Assembly (NCBI GenBank): GCA_036004685.1
Contig: DASYRE010000043.1
Coordinates: forward strand, 1 to 64,000
From: Candidatus Polarisedimenticolia bacterium
Lineage (GTDB): Bacteria > Acidobacteriota > Polarisedimenticolia > Gp22-AA2 > AA152
Reading direction: 5' to 3'
Length of the DNA: 64,000 nucleotides
A program made the translations under genes and the position numbers. Positions 19,861-29,498 of this stretch are shown here, piece by piece (positions within the stretch are counted from its first letter, which is position 1; every line of letters starts with the position of its first letter). The notes under the pieces were generated by a model. That model did no database searches, was not told where the DNA came from, and saw only the letters and a list, made by a program, of their open reading frames with translations.

Positions 19861-21876
19861 GTGCCAGACTTCCGCTTCGGCAGCCGACATCGGTGCCATC
19901 CGAACCGGATTCTGACCCTTCTCCTGCTCGCCCTCGCCGGCACAACCGGCGCGGCCCGAAGCCAGGATTCCTCGGTCGATCTCACCTCCATCGGCATCGA
20001 GGCGGTGATGAACATGGAGGTAACCTCCGTCTCCAAGAAGCCGGAGACGCTCCGGGACTCGCCTGCGGCGGTCTACGTCATCACCTCGGAGGATATTCGA
20101 CGTTCGGGAGCGACGAGCCTTCCGGACCTGCTTCGCCTGGTGCCCGGCGTCCAGGTGGCGCGGGTCAACTCGAGCACATGGGCCGTCGGAGTCAGGGGCT
20201 TCACCAGCTCCCTGTCCCGATCGCTGCTTGTTTTGATTGATGGAAGAAGCGTCTACTCGCCGCTGTTCGCGGGTGTCTATTGGGACGCCCAGGACACGCT
20301 CTTCAACGACATCGAGCGGATCGAAGTGATTCGGGGTCCCGGGGCGACGCTCTGGGGGGCCAACGCAGTGAACGGCGTCATCAACATCATCACCAAGAGC
20401 GCGCAGGCCACCCAGGGAGCGTACGCGTCGCTGCGGCTCGGAAACGAAGATCGCTTGGTGGCCACCGGGCGGTTCGGAAGCAAGACGTCGGGGAATGTGG
20501 CCTTCCGGACGTTCGCGAAATTCTCCGATCGCGACGCGCAATTCCATGCGGACGGGGACGACTACGACGGCTGGCACATGGCGCTCGCGGGATTCCGCCT
20601 GGACGCCGATCCCCAAAACCAGGATCACCTCTCCTTTCAGGGAAGCGCCTATAGCGGCAGCGCGGGTGCCCGTTCGACGATCACGACCTACACTTCTCCT
20701 TACCTCCGGATTGACGAGGAAGACACCGATCTTTGGGGTGCGGATCTCCTCGGACAGTGGAAGCACCGGCTCGGGGGGAATTCCGAAACGACGCTGCAGC
20801 TCTATTACGACCGCACGCACCGAAGCCAGTCCGCCTTTCAAGAGGATCGAGACACCTTCGACGTCGATTTCCGGCATCTGATTCAAGTCGGATCGCGCCA
20901 CGATCTCCTGTGGGGCGCCGGATATCGCATCACGTCCGGGGACACCGAATCGGTGCCGACCATCCAGTTCTCTCCTCCCGATCGGACCGACGACGTCTGG
21001 AGCGCTTTCGTGCAAGACGAAATCAGGCTCGTCCCGTCGCGCTGGACCCTCACGATCGGGTCGAAATTCGAGCACAACGACTACAACGGGTTCGACTGCC
21101 AACCGAACATCCGGCTCCTTTTCAGCCCCGGGCCGAGACACGTGCTCTGGTCGGCTATTTCGCGCGCCTTGCGGATTCCCTCGCGGGTCGAGAGCGACCT
21201 CAGCATCACTGCGCTGCTCGAGCCCACGACCCCGACGTTCATCCGCGTCGTCGGGACGAAGGACTTCGAGCCGGAGCGCCTCGTCGCGTACGAAGCCGGC
21301 TACCGGGTCGAGGCGGCCAAGCGCCTGTTCCTCGATTTCGCCGTCTTCTACAACGATTACGACCAGCTCCTGAGCTTGGAGCCCGGTACCCCCTTCACCG
21401 AGACGTCTCCTCCGCCGAATCACACCGTCATCCCGATTTTCTTCCGGAACAAGATGACGGCGAAAGCCGGCGGCGCCGAGCTGGCGTACGAGTGGCAGCC
21501 CCTCGACGTCTGGCGCCTCAGCGGCTCCTACTCCTACCTCCGATTGAACGCCGTCAGCGCCGCGGATAGCGGAGACACCACGACCGCGGGCTCCATCGAA
21601 GGATCGAGTCCAAGGCACATGGCAGGCCTCCGCTCCGCCTTGGATCTTCCTCGAAGCTTCAGCCTGGACATGACGCTCCGATACGTCGGCAGCCTGCCGC
21701 GCCAACGGGTCGAAGGCTACACCGAGATGGACGTCATGTTCAGCCGGCGTCTGACGCACGGCATCGAGGTATCGCTCGCCGGGCAGAACCTTCTCTCGCG
21801 TCACCACGCGGAATTCGCCGGAGGCGCCACCGAAATCGAGCGCAGTTTCCTGGGAAGGTTCGTACGGCGATGGTAG
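19861..21876 (+). CDS. TonB-dependent outer-membrane receptor
   Basis: 671 residues. Signal peptide with hydrophobic core LTLLLLALAGTTGAA ends near ARSQ; a short EVTSVSKK segment may serve as TonB box. The plug domain follows: AAVYVITSEDIRRSGATSLP, LLRLVPGVQVAR, VGVRGF, VLIDGRSVYSPLFAGVYWD, RIEVIRGPGATLWGANAVNG. The remainder is a 22-strand barrel ending in an aromatic residue (RRW), as expected. I choose GTG 19861; the frame upstream is open but not protein-like. Being followed at once by a periplasmic YfiR-like protein and a membrane kinase suggests it feeds a signalling chain rather than nutrient uptake alone. The ligand is unknown. Confidence 0.88.
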   Translation: MPDFRFGSRHRCHPNRILTLLLLALAGTTGAARSQDSSVDLTSIGIEAVMNMEVTSVSKKPETLRDSPAAVYVITSEDIRRSGATSLPDLLRLVPGVQVARVNSSTWAVGVRGFTSSLSRSLLVLIDGRSVYSPLFAGVYWDAQDTLFNDIERIEVIRGPGATLWGANAVNGVINIITKSAQATQGAYASLRLGNEDRLVATGRFGSKTSGNVAFRTFAKFSDRDAQFHADGDDYDGWHMALAGFRLDADPQNQDHLSFQGSAYSGSAGARSTITTYTSPYLRIDEEDTDLWGADLLGQWKHRLGGNSETTLQLYYDRTHRSQSAFQEDRDTFDVDFRHLIQVGSRHDLLWGAGYRITSGDTESVPTIQFSPPDRTDDVWSAFVQDEIRLVPSRWTLTIGSKFEHNDYNGFDCQPNIRLLFSPGPRHVLWSAISRALRIPSRVESDLSITALLEPTTPTFIRVVGTKDFEPERLVAYEAGYRVEAAKRLFLDFAVFYNDYDQLLSLEPGTPFTETSPPPNHTVIPIFFRNKMTAKAGGAELAYEWQPLDVWRLSGSYSYLRLNAVSAADSGDTTTAGSIEGSSPRHMAGLRSALDLPRSFSLDMTLRYVGSLPRQRVEGYTEMDVMFSRRLTHGIEVSLAGQNLLSRHHAEFAGGATEIERSFLGRFVRRW

Positions 21877-21887
21877 GGGGGGGCTGG

Positions 21888-22457
21888 ATGCGCTCGCGCG
21901 CTTTGCTGCTCTGTTTTGCGGCAGGCCTGGCTGTCGCAGACGGCCCGGCTCGCGGCGAAGAAGCACCCTCGGCCACATTGTCGGAGTATCGCGTCAAGGC
22001 AGCCTATCTCTATTACTTCACCACCTTCGTGAACTGGCCCCCGGAGGCGTTTCACAACGCCGGAGACGAAGTCGTCATTGGCGTGCTCGGGGAGGATCCG
22101 TTCGGTGCGATCCTCGATGAAACTCTGCGAGGCAAAACCGTCGGCAATCGCAAGCTCGTCGTCAGAAGGTTCGGCAACGTCAAAGACGTCCGTGAGAGCA
22201 ACGTCCTCTTTATCAGCTCTTCCGAGCGGGATCGCCTCGCATCCATCCTGAAAGTCCTGGAGGGCGCCGCGGTCTTGACGGTGGGAGAATCCGAGGGTTT
22301 CGCGTCGCGCGGCGGGCAGATCGCGTTCCGCACCGAGGACAAGAAGGTCCGCTTCGACATCAACGTCGACGCCGTAGAACGCGCCCAGCTGAAAGTCAGC
22401 GCCCAGCTCATGAAGCTGGGCAGGATCGTCCGGGAATCGGAACGCCATGGAGGCTGA
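21888..22457 (+). CDS. YfiR-like periplasmic protein (DUF4154)
   Basis: 189 residues with signal peptide MRSRALLLCFAAGLAVADG. The mature part has the DUF4154 pattern: SEYRVKAAYLYYFTTFVNWP, VIGVLGEDPFGAIL, KTVGNRKLVVRRFGN, NVLFISSSERDRL, ILTVGES-like segment and a closing IAFRTEDKKVRFDIN. In Pseudomonas, YfiR is a periplasmic repressor of the diguanylate cyclase YfiN. Here the neighbour is a histidine kinase instead, so YfiR may gate that kinase. Start ATG 21888 is 11 bases after the receptor stop, in a run of G that acts as ribosome site. Confidence 0.88.
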   Translation: MRSRALLLCFAAGLAVADGPARGEEAPSATLSEYRVKAAYLYYFTTFVNWPPEAFHNAGDEVVIGVLGEDPFGAILDETLRGKTVGNRKLVVRRFGNVKDVRESNVLFISSSERDRLASILKVLEGAAVLTVGESEGFASRGGQIAFRTEDKKVRFDINVDAVERAQLKVSAQLMKLGRIVRESERHGG

Positions 22458-22463
22458 GGCTTG

Positions 22464-23936
22464 ATGCCGTCCTTCCGCGACGCGTCGGTCAAGACCAAGC
22501 TGGTCCTCGCGAGCGTGCTCGGCTGCGGCGCCGCTCTCTTGATTGCGGGCGCCGTGATTACGAGCTATGACCTCATGGGGCTGCGCCGCTCCCTGGTGCA
22601 AAGGATGACGGTCCAGGCGGACATCGTGGGGGCCAACTGCCTCTCGGCCCTTCTTTTCAACGATTCGAAGTCCGCGGCGGACACCCTCGCGGCCTTGAAG
22701 GCCGACCCGACGGTTCTCGCCGCGGGACTCTACACGCCGGACCGACGGCTGTTCGCGACTTATTCCAGCAACCCATCGAACGCACTGGCGCCGACGGGTG
22801 AAGGACCCATCGCCGCCGCTCAAGGGCATCGCCTCGAGAAGGGACGGCTCCTGCTATCCAGGAGCATTCTCTTCGACCGGGAGGCGATCGGCACGTTGGT
22901 CATCGTCTCGGATCTCGGCGAGATTTCCGCAAAGATGACGCGCGACGTCGCGATCGTCGCGGGGGTTCTCGTCGTGTCCCTCCTGGTCGCCCTGCTCATC
23001 TCATCGAGGCTGCAGCGTCACATCTCGGGACCCATGCTTCACCTTGCGGAGACCGCCCGAAGGATCTCCTTGGAAAAGGACTTCTCGGTGCGGGCCTCCG
23101 GTGAGAGCCGCAACGAGATCGGGACCCTCGTCACCGCATTCAACGAGATGCTCGAAGAGATCCGTAAACGAGAAACCGCGCTCCGGGCCGCCCAGGACGA
23201 GCTCGAGCGGCGGGTCGCCGATCGGACCGCGCAGCTCGAAGCGGCGAATCGCGAGCTGGAGGCGTTCAGCTATTCCGTGTCGCACGACCTTCGCGCCCCT
23301 CTGCGGAGCATCGACGGGTTCAGCCAGGCGCTTCTCGAAGACAGCGCCGACAAGCTGGATGACCAGGGCAAGCAGCACCTCCAGCGGACGCGTGCCGCCG
23401 CGAAGCGGATGGGGCAGTTGATCGACGACCTCTTGAGCCTGTCGCGCTTGACCCGGGGCGAGTTGAAGCGTGGAAGGGTCGACCTCACGGAGCTTGCCAG
23501 AGCGACCGCAGCGGAAATCTTTCGCAGCGAGCCGGAGCGCAAGGTGGAGCTGAAGGTGGCGGAGGGACTGTCGGCGCAGGCGGACGGTCAGCTTCTGAAT
23601 GTGGTGTTCGAGAACCTCCTCCGGAATGCCTGGAAATTCACCCGCAAGCGACAGGTCGCGCACATCGAGTTCGGCTGCCTGCACCAGGATGGCACACGTG
23701 TCTTTTTCCTGCGGGACGACGGCGTGGGGTTCGAGATGGCTTATGCGGACAAGCTCTTCGGCGCCTTTCAACGCCTGCACTCCACGAAAGAGTTCGAAGG
23801 GACGGGGATCGGGCTCGCCACGGTGGCCCGCATCGTCCGCCGGCACGGCGGGAAGGTCTGGGCGGAGGCTGAAATCGAAAAGGGCGCCACGTTCTATTTC
23901 ACGCTCGAGGGGAGCCTTTCAAGGAGCGCAGCATGA
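22464..23936 (+). CDS. Membrane sensor histidine kinase with CHASE8-like periplasmic domain and HAMP
   Basis: About 490 residues. Transmembrane helix 1 (about 14-36) and helix 2 (about 160-182) bracket a periplasmic domain whose start, RMTVQADIVGANCLSALLFND, resembles the CHASE8 domain of YfiN-type proteins. HAMP follows (RLQRHISGPMLHLAETARRI), then a coiled coil and a phytochrome-like HisKA box SYSVSHDLRAPLRSIDGFS. The ATPase has VVFENLLRNAWKFT, DDGVGFEM and FEGTGIGLATVARIV. The start is ATG 22464, seven bases after the yfiR-like stop. The stop overlaps the next ATG as ATGA. Likely controlled by the YfiR-like partner. Confidence 0.87.
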   Translation: MPSFRDASVKTKLVLASVLGCGAALLIAGAVITSYDLMGLRRSLVQRMTVQADIVGANCLSALLFNDSKSAADTLAALKADPTVLAAGLYTPDRRLFATYSSNPSNALAPTGEGPIAAAQGHRLEKGRLLLSRSILFDREAIGTLVIVSDLGEISAKMTRDVAIVAGVLVVSLLVALLISSRLQRHISGPMLHLAETARRISLEKDFSVRASGESRNEIGTLVTAFNEMLEEIRKRETALRAAQDELERRVADRTAQLEAANRELEAFSYSVSHDLRAPLRSIDGFSQALLEDSADKLDDQGKQHLQRTRAAAKRMGQLIDDLLSLSRLTRGELKRGRVDLTELARATAAEIFRSEPERKVELKVAEGLSAQADGQLLNVVFENLLRNAWKFTRKRQVAHIEFGCLHQDGTRVFFLRDDGVGFEMAYADKLFGAFQRLHSTKEFEGTGIGLATVARIVRRHGGKVWAEAEIEKGATFYFTLEGSLSRSAA

Positions 23937-24370
23937 GGGAAAAGATGATCCTGCTCGTCGAAGACAACCCCGACGACGAAGACCTGACGATCCGGGCGCT
24001 TCGGAAGAACAACATCGCCAATGAAATCGTCGTCGCCCACGACGGCGTCGAAGCCCTCGACTACCTCTTTGGCAGGGGACGATACGCGGGGCGGGATACG
24101 CAGGAGCTTCCCGAGGTGGTCCTGCTGGATCTGAAACTGCCGAAGGTCGACGGGCTGGAAGTGCTCCGCCAGCTCCGGCAGGAAGAGGCGACCAAGCGCC
24201 TCCCGGTCGTGATCCTCACGTCCTCGGAGGAGGAGCAGGATCGATTGAGGGGCTACAACCTCGGGGCGAACAGCTACGTGCGCAAGCCGGTGGACTTCGT
24301 TGAATTCACCGAGGGGGTCCGGCAGCTCGGCCTGTACTGGCTCGTCTTGAACGTTCCGCCGCCACGGTAG
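23933..24370 (+). CDS. Single-domain response regulator, Rcp1 type
   Basis: 145-residue receiver only: LLVEDNPDDEDLTIRALRKN, phosphoacceptor Asp in VVLLDLKLPKVDGLEVL, VILTSSEEEQDRLRGYNLGA and Lys in SYVRKPVDF. This is the form that pairs with phytochrome-like kinases, matching the kinase directly upstream. Its ATG overlaps the kinase stop. It has no DNA-binding domain, so it works by protein contact or as a phosphorelay shuttle to the next hybrid kinase. Confidence 0.93.
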   Translation: MREKMILLVEDNPDDEDLTIRALRKNNIANEIVVAHDGVEALDYLFGRGRYAGRDTQELPEVVLLDLKLPKVDGLEVLRQLRQEEATKRLPVVILTSSEEEQDRLRGYNLGANSYVRKPVDFVEFTEGVRQLGLYWLVLNVPPPR

Positions 24371-24385
24371 GAGCTGAGGCCGACG

Positions 24386-25936
24386 ATGGGCACTCCGATC
24401 CGCGTTCTCATCGTGGAAGACTGTGAAGACGACGCCGACCTCCTCGTGCGGGAGCTGCGCCGGGGCGGCTACGAGCCGATCTGGGAGCGCGTCGACACGC
24501 CCGAGGCCATGGCGGCGGCGGTGTCGGGACAGTCCTGGGACATCGTCATCTCCGACTACTCGATGCCCCGCTTCAGCGCTCCGGATGCCCTTGCCTTGAC
24601 GCTGGAGCGAAAGCTGAACGTGCCCTTCATCATTGTCTCGGGAACGGTCGGCGAGGAAGTGGCGGTCGAGGCGATGCGCGCGGGGGCCCACGACTACATT
24701 TTGAAGGGTCGTCTGACCCGGCTGTGCACGGCGGTCGCGAGAGAGCTCCGAGATTCGGAGATCCGTCGCGCGCACGTGCAGTCCCAGGAGAAGCTCCGCG
24801 AAACGCGGGAGCGGCTGGACAGGGCCACGCAGCAGCTCGTCCAGGCGGAGAAGATGACCGCCCTCGGGGAGCTGGTCGCGGGAGTCGCTCATGAGGTCAA
24901 TAATCCTCTCGCGAGCATCATGGGCTACACGCAACTCGTCCTGATGCGGGAGCTTTCGGCGGACGTCCGGAGGCGTCTCGAAACCGTCTTTTCGGAAGCC
25001 GAGCGCGCCGGAAAAATCGTCCGCAACCTCCTGACCTTCGCCCGGAAACAGCCTCCCGAGCGGAAGTACCTGGGTCTCAACGGAATCATCGAGAAGACTC
25101 TCGAGCTCAAGGCGTACAGCCTGCGGAGACAGAAGATCGAGGTGGAGGTGGCCACCGCGCCCGATCTGCCGATGACGATGCTCGATTTTCAACAGATTCA
25201 GCAGGTCCTGCTCAATCTGTTGAACAACTCCGAACAGGCCATGACCGAGGCGGGCCGCGGGCAAAGAATTCGGATCGGGACGGCAAAGCTGGGGAAGACG
25301 ATCGAGATGCGCATCTCCGACGACGGCCCCGGGATTCCTCCCGACATTCAGGCTCGCATCTTCGAACCGTTTTTCACGACCAAGAAGGAAGGGAAAGGCA
25401 CGGGCCTGGGGCTGTCGCTCTGCTATGGGATCATCCAAGAGCACGGGGGGACGATCCGGGTGGAAAGCACTCCGGGTCAGGGGACGATCTTTGTCATCGA
25501 GCTGCCCATCGTGGAGGAAAAAGGCCCGGCCGGAAGCGCCGGCCCGGAAACTTCTCCAGAGTCAGGACCCAGCCTGAGGATCCTCATCGTCGATGACGAG
25601 CCCAATGTGCAAAACATGCTGGCCGAGCTGCTGGGAGGCAGGGGCTACAAGGTGGACACGGCCTCCGACGTCCCGGAGGCTCTCCGGAAGATCGAGACGA
25701 ACGGTCACAGCTTGATCATCACCGACATGAACATGCCGCGCGGCACCGGGAAAGACGTCTATCAGGCCGTTCTTGAAAAGTCCCCAAGCTTGGCGCGGCG
25801 CGTGATCTTTACCACCGGCATGGGGATAACCGCCGAGACGCAGAGCTTCGTGCGTGAGACGGGCAACGAGATGATCCTCAAGCCTTTCAAGATCGAGGAC
25901 ATCGAACGGGCCATCGCCGCAGCCATGAGCAATTGA
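24386..25936 (+). CDS. REC-kinase-REC hybrid histidine kinase
   Basis: 516 residues: N-terminal receiver (about 6-122, Asp in VISDYSMPRF), coiled coil, HisKA box GVAHEVNNPLASIMGYTQL, ATPase ([40 protein letters not shown]), an acidic linker, and a C-terminal receiver (about 395-516, Asp in LIITDMNMPRGTG). It begins 15 bases after the Rcp1-type regulator and probably completes a multi-step phosphorelay from the receptor/YfiR/kinase set. No output domain is visible in the operon, so the final target must be elsewhere. Confidence 0.9.
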   Translation: MGTPIRVLIVEDCEDDADLLVRELRRGGYEPIWERVDTPEAMAAAVSGQSWDIVISDYSMPRFSAPDALALTLERKLNVPFIIVSGTVGEEVAVEAMRAGAHDYILKGRLTRLCTAVARELRDSEIRRAHVQSQEKLRETRERLDRATQQLVQAEKMTALGELVAGVAHEVNNPLASIMGYTQLVLMRELSADVRRRLETVFSEAERAGKIVRNLLTFARKQPPERKYLGLNGIIEKTLELKAYSLRRQKIEVEVATAPDLPMTMLDFQQIQQVLLNLLNNSEQAMTEAGRGQRIRIGTAKLGKTIEMRISDDGPGIPPDIQARIFEPFFTTKKEGKGTGLGLSLCYGIIQEHGGTIRVESTPGQGTIFVIELPIVEEKGPAGSAGPETSPESGPSLRILIVDDEPNVQNMLAELLGGRGYKVDTASDVPEALRKIETNGHSLIITDMNMPRGTGKDVYQAVLEKSPSLARRVIFTTGMGITAETQSFVRETGNEMILKPFKIEDIERAIAAAMSN

Positions 25937-26087
25937 CCGGCCCTTCCGCCTGAAGACCCCAAGCCTATGCTGCCTGACTCATGGGGCGATCGAGGAACTC
26001 GTCGCTACCTCCACGGGAACCGCGACCCGGCCGGGGATCCTGACCCCGTTCGCGCCGCAGCCGGAAAGCAACTGATTGCGCCTTCCC

Positions 26088-26366
26088 CTACCACTTGAAT
26101 ACGTAAGCGATGAGGGGACCGCTGAAGGTGATCTCGGTCTCCAGCTCCGAGCCGTTGCGACCCTCCTGTTCGATTTTGCTGTGCAGGTGCCGATAGCCGA
26201 ACCGCACGCTGTGCTTGCCCGATTTGCCGACCTGGACACCGAAGGTCCCGACGGCGTTCCAGGTCAGCTCGGTGTCGCCGGCGCCGGCGTCCCCGCGGAG
26301 CACGAAGTCCCATCGCTTACCGAACGAGCGCCAACTGTCGATTGGAAGGCTACGAACCTGGATAGA
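26088..26366 (-). pseudogene. 3' remnant of an outer-membrane protein gene
   Basis: The frame reads SIQVRSLPIDSWRSFGK, continues through TWNAVGTFGVQVGKSGKHS and VRFGYRHLHSKIEQEG, and ends AYVFKW. Amphipathic strands and a C-terminal aromatic residue are typical of outer-membrane barrels. There is an in-frame stop at 26367-26369, and no start codon or signal peptide is found. The stretch looks like the last third of a barrel gene whose front was lost. A shorter internal ATG-less open frame could not produce an exported protein. Confidence 0.6.
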
Positions 26367-26429
26367 TCACACACGCAACGGTGTTGCTGAAAGCGGCCGG
26401 GACCCTTGTGTAACACGATCAAGCGCCGT

Positions 26430-29400
26430 TTACCTCCAATCACCGGCGGCGACGAAGGCGCCCCAGAAGTACGGGTGGGCGAGGGCGCCCGCCCGGCGCC
26501 GGTTCTCAAGAACGCGCAGCGACGCGGCACGGGTCGCTTCGGCCGTCGTCCCGCCCGCGAGACGGGCGCGGTATAGCTCGAGAATCCACTCCCGTGCGTC
26601 GTGATCCCCGACGGCCCACAAGCTCATGACGAGGGTCCTCGCGCCCGCAACCTGGAAGGCGCGTCGCAGCCCGAGCACGCCCTCTCCGCGGAGGGCCGGC
26701 CCGACACCGGTCTGACAGCCCGACAGGACGACCCACTCCACACCTCTCAGATCGAGCGCGGCGATCTCGTCCGACGTCAGGATGCCGTCCTCGGCCTCCG
26801 CGTGTCTGGCGATTGCGCTCCGATTGACATCGGCCAGCGCCAGCCCGAAAACGGGGAAGGCACTGCCGCTCGCCTCGGGACCGCCGGCGACTTTGTCACC
26901 ATGTGTCGCCGGGAGAGTTGGGCAGACGTCGTCGAGAGAGAATCCGTGGGTTGCCAAATGAATGACCCGGCGGCCGGCGGCGCGCTTTTTGAATTCGCTT
27001 TCGCCGCCTTGGCGCCCGGTCAGCACGAGGGCGACGCCTCGCGACGGGCTCCCGGGAGGGTCAAGGGACTCGTGCGCGACCCACAGCGCCGCGATCTCCT
27101 CGACCTCGGCTTTGGAGCCGGGCAACGGGAGAAACGTCGGAGCGCCCAACCCGGCGCAGTCCGACAGGCGAATCCCCGCGCGGGAAGCCACGCTCGTTTC
27201 AGCCACTGGCCGATCGCCGAAGTCGAGCCCTCCCAGGGCGAGCAGACCGCCGGGGCGGGCTATTCCGGCAAGGTTCCGATCACCCGCGGAGAGCGCCAAG
27301 ACATCCCGTTCGGCCGACAGGTAATGCAGGACGGGCCCCGTCTCGAGAAGATAACCGTCCTGCCCGACCGGGAGCGTGGCGAAGTTGAGAAGGTGCAGAT
27401 CGCCATCGGGCACCAGCAATACGGCGCGAGCGCCGCAGATCTTCCCCGCGAGCGGGTCCCAGACGAGCCGCCTCAGCTTCTCGCCGACCTGCCGGCAGGT
27501 CGCGAGCGATGCGACGCTCTTAGGCGGCGCGCCGACTTCACCGCGGAAGCGCCGGACGAGATCGTCGATCACGCCGGAAGACCCCAGCGTGGCCATGGCG
27601 ATGCCGCCGCGGCCAGGCGGCAGCACGAAGGCGACGTAGCGGGTCTCGGCCGCGTGATGCCCCTGGCGAGGCCTTTCGAACCGCGCGTAGGCCACGAGCG
27701 CCGTGGAGGGGGGCAGAGCCCGCCGGATATCCTCGAGGCGGGCCGAACGCGCCTGGAGATCCCGCCTGGCCGCGGCGCTGCGGACCGCCACATCGCGCTC
27801 GGCCCGGTCGGTCGCGGCCCGGGCCCGGCGAAGGAGGTCCCGGTACTCGCCGGCGGTCCCCGCGCCGGGACCGGTGGCGACGAGGGCGGCGAAACGCGCC
27901 CTGGCGTCGTCCCATGCATGCACCCATGGTGACAGGCTCGGCTCGGCCGCATCGAGGAGGAAGCGGTGCCGTGCGGCCACCTCGTCCAGGATCACGGCCC
28001 GTGACCGGATGAGCGCCTCCCAGGCGCGGCGCGCCCGCGGCGCGGTCCCGTGGCCGTCCCCGCCGCCCAACCCTGCCGCGAACGCCACGTCGAGCCCCGA
28101 CCTCTGCATCGCCTTGTAGTCGAGGGCCTGGCGATCGGACAGATAATGGGCCGTTCGCGCGATGTGGGCGCGCAGGATCTCCTCCGCCCGCAGCGCACCG
28201 TCCAGAGCCCTCTCTTCGTTCCCGGTCCTGTAGTCCAGGTTCGCGAGGTAGATCAGGCTCCGGGCGAAGAACGGGTGTTCAGTGCCGAGCCTGTTCTTGC
28301 GGATCTCGAGGGCCCGCTCGAGGAGCGGGCGGGCCTTCTCCGGTTGATCCAGCTCGATGAGCGAGCGCGCCAAGCCGGTGAGCGTAATGGCTATCAGCGG
28401 ATGTTCGGGACCGAGCGCGGCCTCGCGAATACGCAAGGCGCGTTCGAACAGCGGAACAGCCGCTGCCGCCTCTCCCACGTCGAGCAGGAGGCCTCCTAGA
28501 TTGGAGAGGCTGACGGCCACCGGCGGTCGATCCGGCCCCAGCTTCGCCTCACGGATCGCGAGGGCGCGCTCGAAGGCCTGACGCGCGGCAGCGAGGTCTC
28601 CGAGCTCCTGCAGCACGCCGCCCAGGTTGTCCAGCACCAGGGCGTAGAGCGGGTGGTCCTTGCCGAGTCCCTCACGGGCGCGGTCGAGGCCGCGCTCGAA
28701 AATCGCCCGCGCGTTCTCCAAATCGCCCAGATCATGCAGGATGGTGCCGTAGTTGCTCAAAAAACCTACGACGAAGGATGGTTTGTTCGTCGTCAATCGC
28801 TCGAGGACCGCGAGGCCTCTCTCGTAGAAGGTGCGCGCCTTCGTGTAATCGCCCGTTTCGGCATTGGTATTCGCCAGTCCTGTAAGGAGCTTGACGGTCC
28901 TCTGGTCGTCCTGGACGTGGGCCTGCTCGCGCAGGGCGAGCGCCCGCTCGAGCGCGGCCCGGGATGAGGCATAGTCGCCCCTCATGAAGTACACGTCCCC
29001 GAGGGTCTGGAGGCTCGCCGCGAGGGCGGGATCGGAGTCATTCAGATGGCTCGTCTGGATGGCGTGGGCTCGCTGAGCCCATGTGAGGGTGCCGGGCTCG
29101 GACGCTTTGCCGGCGGGCAGCACGGCGGTGACGAGCGCCATGAGCGCGTCGGCGACCGCGAGGGAATCCGGCCCCGACTCGGCCTCGGCGCGGGCGAGGA
29201 TCAGCCGCCCGTGACTCTCCGCGTCCGCGTAGCGGCCCTGGTCCACCAGGTCGTAGACGCCCGGCAGGCCGGCGACGGACGCTTCCTCGGCTGGCATCGA
29301 AGGCGACGCGGCGGGACCGCTCCACAGGAGCGCCGCCACCGCAGCGGCCGGCGCGAGAGTCCGCAGGCGCGAGCGGCGCCGACGACGATCGCCGCGCCGG

Positions 29401-29498
29401 GCCCGGCTGCTGTCGCAGCTACGGCACCGTCCGGTCCTCTCCCGCGGTCGGGGGGCCGACCCGGAATGGGTACCGATAGATACGACGTTCACCGGCAT
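26430..29498 (-). CDS. TPR-CHAT protein (caspase-like peptidase with tetratricopeptide repeats)
   Basis: About 1022 residues. Around ten TPR units (about 70-470; for example GDYASSRAALERALALREQA, LGDLENARAIFERGLDRARE) are followed by a helical linker and a C-terminal CHAT domain (about 650-1020). The catalytic His is in RVIHLATHGFS and the catalytic Cys in VVLSGCQTGVG. A basic stretch and the hydrophobic segment LAPAAAVAALLWSGPAA near residues 45-65 look like a signal peptide or anchor. I choose ATG 29498 with GAGGA upstream, overlapping the anti-sigma gene by 80 bases. The placement after an ECF sigma and anti-sigma pair suggests proteolytic control or output of that switch. The substrate is unknown. 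Confidence 0.85.
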   Translation of the reverse strand: MPVNVVSIGTHSGSAPRPRERTGRCRSCDSSRARRGDRRRRRSRLRTLAPAAAVAALLWSGPAASPSMPAEEASVAGLPGVYDLVDQGRYADAESHGRLILARAEAESGPDSLAVADALMALVTAVLPAGKASEPGTLTWAQRAHAIQTSHLNDSDPALAASLQTLGDVYFMRGDYASSRAALERALALREQAHVQDDQRTVKLLTGLANTNAETGDYTKARTFYERGLAVLERLTTNKPSFVVGFLSNYGTILHDLGDLENARAIFERGLDRAREGLGKDHPLYALVLDNLGGVLQELGDLAAARQAFERALAIREAKLGPDRPPVAVSLSNLGGLLLDVGEAAAAVPLFERALRIREAALGPEHPLIAITLTGLARSLIELDQPEKARPLLERALEIRKNRLGTEHPFFARSLIYLANLDYRTGNEERALDGALRAEEILRAHIARTAHYLSDRQALDYKAMQRSGLDVAFAAGLGGGDGHGTAPRARRAWEALIRSRAVILDEVAARHRFLLDAAEPSLSPWVHAWDDARARFAALVATGPGAGTAGEYRDLLRRARAATDRAERDVAVRSAAARRDLQARSARLEDIRRALPPSTALVAYARFERPRQGHHAAETRYVAFVLPPGRGGIAMATLGSSGVIDDLVRRFRGEVGAPPKSVASLATCRQVGEKLRRLVWDPLAGKICGARAVLLVPDGDLHLLNFATLPVGQDGYLLETGPVLHYLSAERDVLALSAGDRNLAGIARPGGLLALGGLDFGDRPVAETSVASRAGIRLSDCAGLGAPTFLPLPGSKAEVEEIAALWVAHESLDPPGSPSRGVALVLTGRQGGESEFKKRAAGRRVIHLATHGFSLDDVCPTLPATHGDKVAGGPEASGSAFPVFGLALADVNRSAIARHAEAEDGILTSDEIAALDLRGVEWVVLSGCQTGVGPALRGEGVLGLRRAFQVAGARTLVMSLWAVGDHDAREWILELYRARLAGGTTAEATRAASLRVLENRRRAGALAHPYFWGAFVAAGDWR

